Assembly: GCA_034438135.1 (NCBI GenBank)
Contig: DAOTTL010000534.1
Span: 1-17,092 of the forward strand
From: Paraktedonobacter sp034438135
GTDB lineage: Bacteria; Chloroflexota; Ktedonobacteria; Ktedonobacterales; Ktedonobacteraceae
Direction: 5' to 3'
Length of the DNA: 17,092 nucleotides
Shown here piece after piece: positions 1 through 8,185 of this stretch. Below the pieces are notes generated by a model. It was not told the origin of the DNA and made no database searches. It was given only the letters and a program-made list of their open reading frames with translations. Every line of letters starts with the position of its first letter. Positions within the stretch are counted from its first letter, which is position 1. A program made the translations under genes and the position numbers.

Positions 1-2063
1 TAGCTTTCCCAGGCAAAGATCTCAGCCTGATCACCATCTCCCTGCGCAAGCTTCAACGTCACCTGTGTCCGCAAGATACGTGCCAGGCTCTCTTTATCCT
101 CAACCTCACGGGCCAGTTCAACACTCTCATTTAAAAGAGCCGTAGCCCCGTCAAGATCTCCCCGTGTCAGTTTAAACTTCCCCATGCTCTCCAGAGCGTT
201 CGCCAGAGACCAGCGATCCCTCGACGCACGAGCCGCTCTGACGCTGGCCTGGAAGAGTTGCTCAGCTCCTGCCAACTCTTTTTGCCGATAGAGCACCAGA
301 CCCAGACTACTCAAAGCCCCTGCCAGATTCTGCTGATCGCCCAGTTGTTCTGAAATCTCCACGCTTTGCTCTAAACACCGACGCGCCTTGTTCAAACGGC
401 GAAAACGATACGCCAGATACCCCGCACGGCGCAAGATGTGGCCATAGACCTTCGTCGGTGGTGCCTCCTGCGCCAGCGCCAGAACCAGATCTAGCCAGTG
501 CTCCTGCTCAGTCCAGTAGCCCCGCAGTCCACAAAATTTGCCAAACGTGTCACAAAAGTTCAGGCTCGCCTCCACCTGATGCTGCTCAATTAACCAGGTA
601 AGCGCGGCACGCAGATTCTCTTTCTCACGCTCAAGCCGTTCCACCCATTCTCCCTGGGCAGCACCCTTGAGATGAGATCTGGCACGCTCTAACAGCGCCA
701 GACAATACTCCGCCTGCTTTCGCTGACTCTCCTCTAACTCGTCAAGCTCCCGTAAACATTCTCTCCCAAACGCTCGCAGCGTTTCCAGCATGGTAAAATA
801 CGGCAACAGTCGCACTTCCGTACTCTGCCTCAACAATCCCCGATCAATGAAGACTCTCACACAACGCCACACATCCAGAGCACGCCCCTCATAGGCCTGT
901 CCAAATGCCTCAATGGCCTCCAACGTACACTCACCACTAAACACCGCCAGATGACGAAAAAGCCATTGCTCCTCTTCGCTCAGCAAATCATAACTCCACT
1001 TCATCGTGGCGTAGAGCGTCAACCGACGTACATTCCCTGTAGAGTGCTCGTTCGTCAGAATCTTAAACGGCTGACGCCCAATCTGATCCAGTAAGACCGG
1101 TGGCGGGAAGATTTTGATACAGGCCGACGCCAGTTCTATGGCTAAAGGCAACCCATCCAGATGTCTGCAAATCTCGACAATGACTGCCGCGTTCGCCTCA
1201 GTCAACTCGAACGAGGGAACAAATGCCTGCGCACGCTGCACAAAAAGTTCGACCGCCGCATAGTGCAAGAGATCTTCCGGTCTCTCCTGACCGTCGCTCT
1301 CCGGCAAAGCGAGTGGCTCTAAGGGGAAGGTATACTCCCCTGGCAGATAGAGCGGGATCTGACTGGTGACCAGAACCGTCAAAGAAGCACAGTTCATTAA
1401 CAATTGCTCCAGAATAGCCGCCCCACCTGTCACGCGCTCAAAATTGTCTATAATGAGCAGAAATTTTTTCTCACGTAGAAAACGCTGAACTCGCTCGTCT
1501 AGCTTCTCCTCTACACGGTCCTGAATGCCAAGTTCCTGAGCAATCATTGGCAAGACCAGGGAGGAGTCGCTGAACTCGGTAAAAGAGATCAGACAGATCC
1601 CATCCACAAAGAAATCTCGCACCTGACGCGCGACCTCTCCTGCCAGCCGCGTCTTTCCTACTCCTCCACTGCCCAAAATGGTCAACAATCTTACATTTCC
1701 ATGCTCCAGGCGAGCAGAAATCGCAGAGATTTCCTGAACTCGACCAAGACATGCAGTAAGATTCAGAGGAATCTTCCAAAGAGGTTCCGCCTCTTTCGGT
1801 AAGTTAGAGATGACTGTCTCAAGCTTGTTCAGATGGGTTGATGCATTGACAAATCCCAACTCTTCTATATTCTTTTCAAGGATAGTACTAAGTTCCCTCC
1901 GATAGCGTGGTTGGGGCACTGATTCACCGCGTTCCCAACGTCCTATCGTCCTCGTATCGGGCACATCAAGACGATCAGCCAGCTCTTTCTGGGTCCATCC
2001 GTGGCTCTCACGTGCCTCTTTTAAACGACTATTAGGTTGAATCAGTTTCTTGTCTTTATTCAT
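1..2063 (-). CDS. HTH / NB-ARC ATPase / TPR regulator (3' end outside window)
   Basis: The reading frame is open from an ATG at 2063 to the left edge (687 codons seen, no stop), so the C-terminus is missing. Residues about 10-65 form an XRE-type helix-turn-helix (WTQKELADRLDVPDTRTIGRW). A P-loop GSGGVGKT follows at 131-138, with a Walker B-like FLLIIDN at 201-207 and an NB-ARC-like winged region. From about residue 430 there is a helical, leucine/alanine-rich region of TPR character. This is the architecture of AfsR/MalT-like STAND regulators, in which nucleotide-dependent oligomerisation gates DNA binding. An SD-like AGGTGAT lies 3 nt before the ATG. The gene is divergent from the WD40 gene. 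Family assignment is firm; the regulated genes and the signal sensed are unknown. Confidence 0.88.
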   Translation of the reverse strand, partial: MNKDKKLIQPNSRLKEARESHGWTQKELADRLDVPDTRTIGRWERGESVPQPRYRRELSTILEKNIEELGFVNASTHLNKLETVISNLPKEAEPLWKIPLNLTACLGRVQEISAISARLEHGNVRLLTILGSGGVGKTRLAGEVARQVRDFFVDGICLISFTEFSDSSLVLPMIAQELGIQDRVEEKLDERVQRFLREKKFLLIIDNFERVTGGAAILEQLLMNCASLTVLVTSQIPLYLPGEYTFPLEPLALPESDGQERPEDLLHYAAVELFVQRAQAFVPSFELTEANAAVIVEICRHLDGLPLAIELASACIKIFPPPVLLDQIGRQPFKILTNEHSTGNVRRLTLYATMKWSYDLLSEEEQWLFRHLAVFSGECTLEAIEAFGQAYEGRALDVWRCVRVFIDRGLLRQSTEVRLLPYFTMLETLRAFGRECLRELDELEESQRKQAEYCLALLERARSHLKGAAQGEWVERLEREKENLRAALTWLIEQHQVEASLNFCDTFGKFCGLRGYWTEQEHWLDLVLALAQEAPPTKVYGHILRRAGYLAYRFRRLNKARRCLEQSVEISEQLGDQQNLAGALSSLGLVLYRQKELAGAEQLFQASVRAARASRDRWSLANALESMGKFKLTRGDLDGATALLNESVELAREVEDKESLARILRTQVTLKLAQGDGDQAEIFAWES

Positions 2064-2082
2064 TACATCACCTGACCTTCGA

Positions 2083-2104
2083 AGAAGAGGAATAAGCCTC
2101 TTCT
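2083..2104 (-). other. 8-bp hairpin just upstream of the regulator's ribosome binding site
   Basis: AGAAGAGG (2083-2090) and CCTCTTCT (2097-2104) are perfect inverted repeats around a 6-nt loop. On the minus-strand transcript this stem ends about 10 nt before the Shine-Dalgarno of the HTH/NB-ARC gene, so it could affect translation. It could equally be chance in a purine-rich tract. Confidence 0.3.
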
Positions 2105-2166
2105 GAAGAGAAAAGCTCTACGAAACGGTTTTTCTCTTTTCAGGAGAGAACGCGACAGGTCACTTT

Positions 2167-2209
2167 TTTTGATTATATTCTTCTCTTTTGAAAAATAATG
2201 TAATCAAAA
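2167..2209. repeat. 13-bp inverted repeat overlapping a TATAAT on the minus strand
   Basis: TTTTGATTATATT (2167-2179) is the inverted complement of AATGTAATCAAAA (2197-2209), with one G-T pair and a 17-nt spacer. The left arm contains a perfect -10 hexamer TATAAT on the minus strand (2177-2172), pointing to the HTH/NB-ARC gene and giving a leader of about 100 nt. No good -35 is visible 16-18 bp upstream. The symmetry over the -10 is what an operator would look like, so activator or repressor control of the regulator is plausible. The rest of 2064-2484 is AT-rich and holds the divergent promoter and leader described separately. Confidence 0.4.
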
Positions 2210-2367
2210 GGGTAGTACCTACGAAGGTGAGCACACAACTATTCTCTCTTTATTTAAAAGACGGTTTTTAACGCGAAAGATAAATTCTTTTGCTGAGTTT
2301 TTGCTAGATTATCAATGCAGATCATTCTCAGAAACGAGAGAAAAAAACATTTTAAGGCTTTCATTCG

Positions 2368-2376
2368 TGATATAAT
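2368..2376 (+). promoter_or_regulatory. Extended -10 promoter of the WD40 operon
   Basis: TGATATAAT is a perfect extended -10 (TGn followed by TATAAT at 2371-2376). The -35 position 17 bp upstream (CATTTT) is poor, which is common for extended -10 promoters. The predicted start near 2383 places the short leader ORF and the WD40 gene on one transcript. Confidence 0.6.
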
Positions 2377-2414
2377 GCCCTCGTTTGAAAGAGAGACAGA
2401 TCGGAGGTGAAGGT

Positions 2415-2474
2415 ATGTACCAGATAGTGGTATGTGCTATAAAGCATTATAGGCAGACAACCAGGTCTATTTGA
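2415..2474 (+). CDS. Possible 19-residue leader peptide upstream of the WD40 gene
   Basis: An ATG at 2415 is preceded by a strong Shine-Dalgarno GGAGGTGA (2403-2410) and opens a 20-codon frame ending in TGA at 2472-2474. The peptide would be MYQIVVCAIKHYRQTTRSI. Its stop codon overlaps the GAGGA that serves as ribosome binding site of the WD40 gene, an arrangement typical of translational coupling. A small stem CTATAA/TTATAG (2437-2452) lies inside it. No run of one regulatory amino acid is seen, so classical attenuation is not indicated. Expression is inferred only from the SD. Confidence 0.35.
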   Translation: MYQIVVCAIKHYRQTTRSI

Positions 2475-2484
2475 GGACGAATGA

Positions 2485-3696
2485 ATGGATAAATCTCAGC
2501 CCTTTTCTAAGACGACAACAGAACATGAATCTGAAGACGACACTGAAATCACTGATCTACCAGAACTGGATACGAAAGAGTTCTCTCCAGTCTCCTGGAT
2601 ATCTCACAAGGTGCTGAATTGGCAGCGCTCAATCGCTCAACATCCGAGACGATGGCGTCTCCTCAGCATACTCTCGACTGGTATACTGCTCCTGGCGATC
2701 GTAGTCATTATCGGCAACAGCATTGCAATGTCGATTGCTCCTCACCCGGTTCCGGTCTCAGAGCAGCCCGCCAACAATTTCGTTTTCTCAACCCGCCCCC
2801 CCTTTAATCCGTTTCGCTACCCGCACACCGATCAGCCTGCAGCTGTCTATAAGGGGCTTAAAGGTCCTGCCGAAAACCTCGCATGGTCGCCAGACGGAAA
2901 ATACTTTGCTGGCAGCGGAGGCATAGACGATAAAATAGGCATCTGGGATAGCCACACAAGAAAAGAAATAGTCAGTTATAATGGGCATACGGACGACGTA
3001 CTTGGTCTTGTCTGGTCTCCCGATGGCAAGTCCATTGCTACCGCCAGCCGCGATAAAACTATCCAGATCTGGAACTCAACCACGGGCAAGCTTCAGAGTA
3101 TCATTCACAATGATCTGCCAGTATTCAGCGTAGCCTGGTCGCCCAATGGGCGCGAGATTGCTTTCGGCGATGACGCTGGACGCATACAACTCTGGGATCT
3201 CCAAACCAATCTCAAAACAGCGATTTGGACTGGTCAAATCGCTGCCATTTTCAGCCTCGCCTGGTCTCCTGATGGTACAAAACTGGCCTCAGGAAGCCTG
3301 GACCGCACGGTAGTCATCCGGCAGGTCAGTGACGGACAGATACTCTGGCACTATAATCACGGTGATGCAGTTTCAACGGTTCGCTGGTCTCCTGATGGGA
3401 AATACCTGGCATCTGGTAGCTTTGATACCACGGTCGAGGTCTGGAATATACAGATCAAAGTACTTGTCCGCCAATATAGAGAACATGACAACGCAATCCT
3501 CGCTCTGGCGTGGTCTCCCGATGGAAAATACATCGCCTCCAGTAGCAACGATGAGACGATACAGATCATGAGTCTAGCCAGCGGATTACCTACAATGATC
3601 TACATGACCGACACAATCAGCGTGGACTGGTCACCTGACGGCAAATTGCTCGTCTCTGGCAGCCACAATGGCGTTATAACAACCTGGCGCACATAA
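2485..3696 (+). CDS. Membrane-anchored seven-bladed WD40 propeller protein
   Basis: The product has 403 residues. A polar, acidic N-terminus (1-58) is followed by one strongly hydrophobic segment (about 59-85) without a cleavage site, so a signal-anchor protein with the C-terminus outside is likely. A proline-rich linker (86-118) leads to seven WD40 repeats (about 122-403), each with a WSPDGK/WSPNGR-type turn and usually an IW/LW/VW end. Seven blades make one closed propeller, and the protein ends exactly with the last blade. Such propellers act as protein-protein docking platforms; no catalytic domain is attached. The start ATG has GAGGA 7 nt upstream. Blades 4 and 6 have lost the closing Trp. 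The partner is not identifiable from the sequence. The aminotransferase gene follows after 34 bp. Confidence 0.88.
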   Translation: MDKSQPFSKTTTEHESEDDTEITDLPELDTKEFSPVSWISHKVLNWQRSIAQHPRRWRLLSILSTGILLLAIVVIIGNSIAMSIAPHPVPVSEQPANNFVFSTRPPFNPFRYPHTDQPAAVYKGLKGPAENLAWSPDGKYFAGSGGIDDKIGIWDSHTRKEIVSYNGHTDDVLGLVWSPDGKSIATASRDKTIQIWNSTTGKLQSIIHNDLPVFSVAWSPNGREIAFGDDAGRIQLWDLQTNLKTAIWTGQIAAIFSLAWSPDGTKLASGSLDRTVVIRQVSDGQILWHYNHGDAVSTVRWSPDGKYLASGSFDTTVEVWNIQIKVLVRQYREHDNAILALAWSPDGKYIASSSNDETIQIMSLASGLPTMIYMTDTISVDWSPDGKLLVSGSHNGVITTWRT

Positions 3697-3730
3697 ACCC
3701 CAGAATGTATCACCCAGAAGGAGAAATTTG

Positions 3731-4909
3731 ATGCCTGTTCCTGCACAGCGCGTGTCCACATTTGGCACAACTATTTTTACTGAGATGAATCAACTGGCCC
3801 TGCAATATCAATCGATCAATCTTGGTCAGGGCAAACCTGATTTCGATACGCCCCCTGAAATTCTGGAGCAGTTGACATACTTTCTCCATACTGGAAAACA
3901 TAATCAGTACGCGCCAGGTCCCGGCACGCCCGCTTTGCGCCAGGCAGTAGCCGATCACGCGCAGCGCTTCTATAATCTGAGTATCGACCCCACAAGTGGT
4001 GTGATTGTTACGGCAGGAGCAACAGAGGCAATCTTTGCCTCGATTCTTGGATTGACCGATCCCGGCGATGAGGTGATTGTGATCGAGCCAGTATACGACT
4101 CGTACGTTCCCAATCTCATTATGGCCGAGGTCAAACCAATCTACGTACCACTCCATCCGCCTGACTGGACCCTCGATCCTGACGAACTACGGGCGGCATT
4201 TAGTCCCCGCACTCGCGCTCTACTCCTCAATAATCCTCAAAATCCTACCGGGCGCGTTTTTACACGTTCAGAACTGGAGTTAATCGCTCAACTCTGTCTC
4301 GAACATGATGTCCTGGTTATTTCTGATGAAGTGTATGAACACCTCTATTTCTGGCCCGCCGTACACATCCCGATCGCGACCCTGCCTGAGATGTTTGAGC
4401 GCACAGTGACGATTAGTAGCGCAGGAAAACTCTTCAGTGCCACCGGCTGGAAGGTCGGCTGGGTCTATGGACCTCCCGAACTCGTCGAAGGTGTGGCTCG
4501 TTCGCACCAATTTATCACATTCGCGGTCCATCATCCAACCCAGGAAACAGTGGCCTGGGCTCTCCATCTCCCTGATACCTACTTTACCTCGTTCCAGAGC
4601 ATGTATACCGCCAAACGCCAGATCATGATGACAGCGCTCGATAACGTTGGACTCTCCTATCATGCTCCTGAGGGAACCTATTTCCTGCTGGCAGACTACT
4701 CACCGGTCTTCAGTGGCTCTCCCTCAGATTTCGCTCGCTACCTTACACGCGAGATCGGCGTAACTTGCATTCCACCTGAATCTTTCTATAGCGCCGAACA
4801 TGCCCACTTTGGAGAACACTATGCTCGCTTCGCATTCTGTAAAAGCGATGAGATGCTTCTTGAGGCACAGCAGCGCCTGAAAAAGTTGCATCCTGGCATC
4901 CATATGTAG
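3731..4909 (+). CDS. Pyridoxal-phosphate aminotransferase, class I/II (fold type I)
   Basis: The product has 392 residues, the usual length for the family. Signatures include INLGQGKPDF near residue 29, a glycine-rich AGATEA (95-100) that binds the cofactor phosphate, NNPQNPTG (167-174), ISDEVYEH (197-204, with the Asp that pairs with the pyridine nitrogen and the cofactor-contacting Tyr) and SSAGKLFSATGWKVGW, in which Lys233 should form the Schiff base. YARFAF near the C-terminus supplies the carboxylate-binding Arg. The SSAGK-FSATGWKVGW form resembles the kynurenine/glutamine/methionine aminotransferase group and DapC-like enzymes, so the substrate is uncertain. ATG 3731 is chosen over TTG 3728 because AAGGAG (3718-3723) sits 7 nt upstream. 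It is probably co-transcribed with the WD40 gene. Confidence 0.9.
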   Translation: MPVPAQRVSTFGTTIFTEMNQLALQYQSINLGQGKPDFDTPPEILEQLTYFLHTGKHNQYAPGPGTPALRQAVADHAQRFYNLSIDPTSGVIVTAGATEAIFASILGLTDPGDEVIVIEPVYDSYVPNLIMAEVKPIYVPLHPPDWTLDPDELRAAFSPRTRALLLNNPQNPTGRVFTRSELELIAQLCLEHDVLVISDEVYEHLYFWPAVHIPIATLPEMFERTVTISSAGKLFSATGWKVGWVYGPPELVEGVARSHQFITFAVHHPTQETVAWALHLPDTYFTSFQSMYTAKRQIMMTALDNVGLSYHAPEGTYFLLADYSPVFSGSPSDFARYLTREIGVTCIPPESFYSAEHAHFGEHYARFAFCKSDEMLLEAQQRLKKLHPGIHM

Positions 4910-4943
4910 ACACAAAAAAAGCCCTGAGATGACAGTGAGAGAG

Positions 4944-4972
4944 TTGACAATAGACCCGACAAATGATACTAT
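4944..4972 (+). promoter_or_regulatory. Sigma-70-type promoter of the tRNA-Gln gene
   Basis: TTGACA (4944-4949) and TACTAT (4967-4972) are separated by 17 bp, and TGA directly before the -10 makes it an extended -10 as well. The start would lie near 4979, giving a precursor leader of about 50 nt before the tRNA. This is one of the two strongest promoters in the window. Confidence 0.75.
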
Positions 4973-5028
4973 ACGGTGCGTGCGATGCAGAGCCGTGGGT
5001 TTCCTCCAACTCTCTTCTCGTACCTCAT

Positions 5029-5099
5029 TCGGGTGTGGCCAAGCGGTAAGGCAGTGGACTTTGGATCCACCATCCCTGGTTCGAATCCAGGCACCCGAG
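5029..5099 (+). tRNA. tRNA-Gln (anticodon UUG)
   Basis: A complete cloverleaf folds without mismatches. The acceptor stem is TCGGGTG (5029-5035) with CACCCGA (5092-5098), the D stem GCC/GGC with loop AAGCGGTAA, the anticodon stem GTGGA/TCCAC with loop CTTTGGA (anticodon TTG at 5061-5063), and the T arm CCTGG-TTCGAAT-CCAGG. The variable loop has 4 nt. The discriminator base is G (5099), as expected for tRNA-Gln. The 3' CCA is not encoded and must be added by nucleotidyltransferase. Confidence 0.95.
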
Positions 5100-5144
5100 C
5101 CCTCTGCCCGGGCGGTACTCCTGCTATGCGTTTAGAATTATGTA

Positions 5145-5165
5145 GAGCAGGGCTTTTGCCTGCTC
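5145..5165 (+). terminator. Hairpin downstream of tRNA-Gln, possible terminator or processing site
   Basis: GAGCAGG (5145-5151) pairs with CCTGCTC (5159-5165) around a 7-nt loop. It lies 46 nt after the tRNA and 85 nt before glmU. No T-tract follows, so intrinsic termination would be weak and read-through into glmU is possible. Confidence 0.35.
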
Positions 5166-5250
5166 CCTGACACAATGTATGAGCAAACAGCTAGAGTTCT
5201 TCCCCTACAAATAAAAAAGAGATTAGAAAAAGGTTGAAGAATTTTCAGTC

Positions 5251-6684
5251 ATGAATAATACATATGCAACTGTTGTGCTCGCGGCGGGAAGAGGCACCCG
5301 TATGCGTTCAAAGCTTCCCAAGGTGCTGCACCAGGTCGCAGGCCTGCCCTTGCTGGGACATGTACTCAAAGCCGTAGAGTCTATCCCCCAGGCTCCCACA
5401 TTCGCACCAATGCAGACAACCCTTTCAACTCATCAACCAATCGTTGTGGTTGGACATGGAGCCGAACATGTCGCCGCCAACTTCGGTGAACGATGCCTCT
5501 ACGCCATTCAAGATGAGCAATCAGGCACCGGAAACGCTGTACTAATGGCCCGAGAAGTAGTCGAGGCACTGGAGCCGCAACCAGAGATCGTCCTGGTTTG
5601 TTATGGTGATACCCCTCTGCTCACCAGCGAGATCCTGGCACACCTCCTCAGCGAACATCTCACCAAAAAAGCAACTATCACCTTCCTCACTGGCATAGCC
5701 GATCTCCCTTCCGACTACGGACGAGTCGTGCGCGATAGTCAGGGACAGGTAAAAAGCATCGTTGAGGTCAAACGAGCCAGCGAGGCAGAGAAGCAGATCC
5801 GCGAAGTAAACTCCGGCGTCTACTGCTTTGAGCGAACCTGGCTCTGGCCGACCCTACAAGATCTTCCACGGAACCCTTCTGGCGAATATTATCTGACAGA
5901 ACTCATAGAGATTGCCTCATCACAGGAAAAAACCATCGCCACAGTCACCGGTTCGCTGGACGAAACGCTGGGCATCAATAACCGCGTACAACTGGCCGAG
6001 ATCGAACACCTGGTACGCCGCCGCATTCTGGAACAGCATATGTATAATGGAGTTACCATCCTTGATCCTGCTACCACCTATATCGAGGCAGAGGTCGAGA
6101 TTGGCATGGATACCATCCTCCTCCCAGGCACAATGCTTAGCGGCACAACACGTATCGGCGCTGCCTGTCGGATTGGACCCGCCTCGACGATCGAAAATTC
6201 AACCCTGGGAGATCGCTGCATCGTGCGTCAATCGGTCCTGGAAGAGACAACCTTCGAGAACGGAGTGAGTATCGGTCCCTTTGGTCACTGCCGCCCCGGT
6301 GCCTACCTGGCGGAAAACGTGCGCATGGGAAACTTTGGAGAGGTCAAAAACTCGTATATCGGCCCAGACACAGATATGCATCACTTTAGCTATATGGGAG
6401 ATGCCACAGTTGGCACAAAAGTCAATATAGGCGCTGGCACTGTTACCTGCAATTATGATGGAGTACGCAAAAATCGCACCATCATTGGAGACGGCGCATC
6501 TATTGGAAGTGATACAATGTTAATAGCCCCGATAAATATTGGCTCGCACGCGATAACAGGTGCTGGCTCAGTTGTAAACCGGGATGTTCCGCCAGATACA
6601 AAAGTTGCAGGAGTGCCTGCACGCATATTGCGTTCTCCACAGACAGCGGACACCCCTGGAACCGGGGGCAGTAAAAAGGAGTGA
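5251..6684 (+). CDS. glmU: Bifunctional GlmU: GlcNAc-1-P uridyltransferase / GlcN-1-P acetyltransferase
   Basis: The product has 477 residues and catalyses the last two cytoplasmic steps to UDP-N-acetylglucosamine, the precursor of peptidoglycan. The N-terminal Rossmann-like domain has LAAGRGTRMRSKLPK (10-24), the nucleotidyltransferase signature, QSGTGNA (90-96) and YGDTPLL (118-124), whose Asp120 should bind the metal. The C-terminal part (about 265-455) is a left-handed beta-helix of hexapeptide repeats. It contains HFSYMGDA with His378 at the acetyltransferase catalytic position, and NIGAGTVTCNYDG (392-404) that forms the acetyl-CoA site. Both active sites look intact. The tail after residue 460 is short and polar. 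The SD is weak (GAAGA, 10 nt before ATG). It heads an operon with the next two genes. Confidence 0.97.
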   Translation: MNNTYATVVLAAGRGTRMRSKLPKVLHQVAGLPLLGHVLKAVESIPQAPTFAPMQTTLSTHQPIVVVGHGAEHVAANFGERCLYAIQDEQSGTGNAVLMAREVVEALEPQPEIVLVCYGDTPLLTSEILAHLLSEHLTKKATITFLTGIADLPSDYGRVVRDSQGQVKSIVEVKRASEAEKQIREVNSGVYCFERTWLWPTLQDLPRNPSGEYYLTELIEIASSQEKTIATVTGSLDETLGINNRVQLAEIEHLVRRRILEQHMYNGVTILDPATTYIEAEVEIGMDTILLPGTMLSGTTRIGAACRIGPASTIENSTLGDRCIVRQSVLEETTFENGVSIGPFGHCRPGAYLAENVRMGNFGEVKNSYIGPDTDMHHFSYMGDATVGTKVNIGAGTVTCNYDGVRKNRTIIGDGASIGSDTMLIAPINIGSHAITGAGSVVNRDVPPDTKVAGVPARILRSPQTADTPGTGGSKKE

Positions 6685-6694
6685 AGAGAAGTTT

Positions 6695-8164
6695 ATGGAC
6701 GGTGGTGGCCTGACCGAGGCAGCACTGACCGCTGCCCGTCTCGCAAACGATTTTCCACAGCCACAATTCGATTCGGAGTCGTGGTTTCAGTTTATTCTGA
6801 TGATCATAATGCTGATTTTGTGCGCTGTGGCATCTGCTTCTGAAACTGCCCTGACCTCCGTTAGTCGGATTAAACTCAAAAATCTGGTTGAGGAAGGCGA
6901 TAAAAAAGCTGCGGAGATTGAGCAAATCCTCGTTAATCCAAACGCCTTCCTCTCGACGATACTCATTGTCAATAGCGTGGCTACAATTGTTGCCTCAAGT
7001 ATGGCCACAATTCTCTCTATTCGTCTTTCCGCAACCTGGGGCGAACTTATTGGAACCATTCTTCTTTCGCTGGTCGTCCTCATTTTTTGTGAGATTACTC
7101 CCAAAACCGCCGCGGTACAATCTCCCCTACGCTGGGCTCGCATTATTATTGGACCCGTACGCGGAACCGCCTGGGTATTGTATCCAATCGTCCGAGTATT
7201 AAGCGGGATTACAAATGCCCTGGTACGTCTGCTGGGAGGTCAATCCGTGCGTCATGGACCATTTGTCACAGAGGAAGAATTGCGCCTCCTGGTGACCGTC
7301 GGCGAAGAAGAGGGAGTGCTGGAAGAAGACGAGACGGAGATGATTCATAGCATTTTCGAGTTCGCCGATACTCCTGTACGCGATGTGATGATTCCACGGA
7401 TCGATATCATCACTCTGGCAAGTACTGCTACCGTTGATCAGGCTGTGGATCTCGCACAGGAAGGCGGCTTCTCGCGTATCCCCGTCTATGAGGAGACGAT
7501 CGACAATATTATCGGCGTACTCTATACCAAGGATATGCTCAAACAACTGCGCGAGGGACATGAGACACAACTTATCCGCGAACTGGTACGACCCGCGTAC
7601 TTTGTGCCAGAGACAAAAAAGCTGGATGATCTGCTCAATGAGATCCGCCAGAAGCGCATCCACATGGTTATAGTTATCGATGAATACGGCTCGGTCGCAG
7701 GCCTGGTCACGATCGAAGATCTGGTCGAGGAGATTGTCGGCGATATTCAGGATGAGTATGATCACGAGGAAAAACTCTATGAACGCATCAATGAGAATGA
7801 GTACATCTTTGCCGCGAAAATTAGTATTGATGCCTTCAATGATGTGATGGACACAAAATTGGAAGATGAGGAATACGATACACTGGGCGGTTTTGTCTAT
7901 GCCAAGCTCGATAAAATTCCGGTCGTTGGAGATACTATTGTCTTTGAGGACTATACATTTACGGTCTTAACCACGCGCGGCAGGCGTATCAGTAAGGTCC
8001 AGGTTATCCGACAATCTCAGAAAACCTTATTAAAACATATCCATAGCACCTCTGGTCAGTTGATCATGCCTGATGAAGAGGCAGTAAGGTCCGACGATCA
8101 GGACGGTCAAACTCCCTCAAACCCGCTAGATATATCTCCGACAACACGGAAAATACTCTCATAA
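6695..8164 (+). CDS. CNNM (DUF21) membrane protein with CBS pair and CorC/HlyC domain
   Basis: The product has 489 residues from ATG 6695, which is preferred over an upstream TTG because AAGGAG and GAAGAGAAG lie just before it and because the longer form would intrude 100 bp into glmU. Residues about 30-180 form the DUF21/CNNM transmembrane region with the hallmark SASETALTSVS (47-57) and CEITPKTAA (132-140). Two CBS domains follow (about 225-285 and 295-355), including VMIPRIDII and VIDEYGSVAGLVTIEDLVEE. A C-terminal CorC_HlyC FAD-like fold domain (about 365-440) and a polar tail complete it. Relatives are linked to Mg2+ (or Co2+) transport and called hemolysin-like (TlyC/YhdP/MpfA); haemolysis is not implied. 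The gap to glmU is 10 bp. Confidence 0.9.
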   Translation: MDGGGLTEAALTAARLANDFPQPQFDSESWFQFILMIIMLILCAVASASETALTSVSRIKLKNLVEEGDKKAAEIEQILVNPNAFLSTILIVNSVATIVASSMATILSIRLSATWGELIGTILLSLVVLIFCEITPKTAAVQSPLRWARIIIGPVRGTAWVLYPIVRVLSGITNALVRLLGGQSVRHGPFVTEEELRLLVTVGEEEGVLEEDETEMIHSIFEFADTPVRDVMIPRIDIITLASTATVDQAVDLAQEGGFSRIPVYEETIDNIIGVLYTKDMLKQLREGHETQLIRELVRPAYFVPETKKLDDLLNEIRQKRIHMVIVIDEYGSVAGLVTIEDLVEEIVGDIQDEYDHEEKLYERINENEYIFAAKISIDAFNDVMDTKLEDEEYDTLGGFVYAKLDKIPVVGDTIVFEDYTFTVLTTRGRRISKVQVIRQSQKTLLKHIHSTSGQLIMPDEEAVRSDDQDGQTPSNPLDISPTTRKILS

Positions 8165-8185
8165 AGGATGAAGGAGTTTGTAGCC

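Noticed and set aside
1471..1779. 102-codon minus-strand ORF over the NB-ARC P-loop region
   Set aside because: Out of frame with the long open frame that encodes HTH, Walker A and Walker B in order; a shadow.
3710..4156. 148-codon minus-strand ORF over the start of the aminotransferase gene
   Set aside because: Antisense shadow; Cys/His-rich random composition and no SD.
5029..5250. tRNA-Gln 3' end considered as an integration site
   Set aside because: No integrase gene, no duplicated 3' tRNA segment elsewhere in the window, and conserved housekeeping genes on both sides.
7199..7765. 188-codon minus-strand ORF inside the CNNM gene
   Set aside because: Antisense shadow of a well-conserved gene; its sequence mirrors the CBS region and shows no domain of its own.
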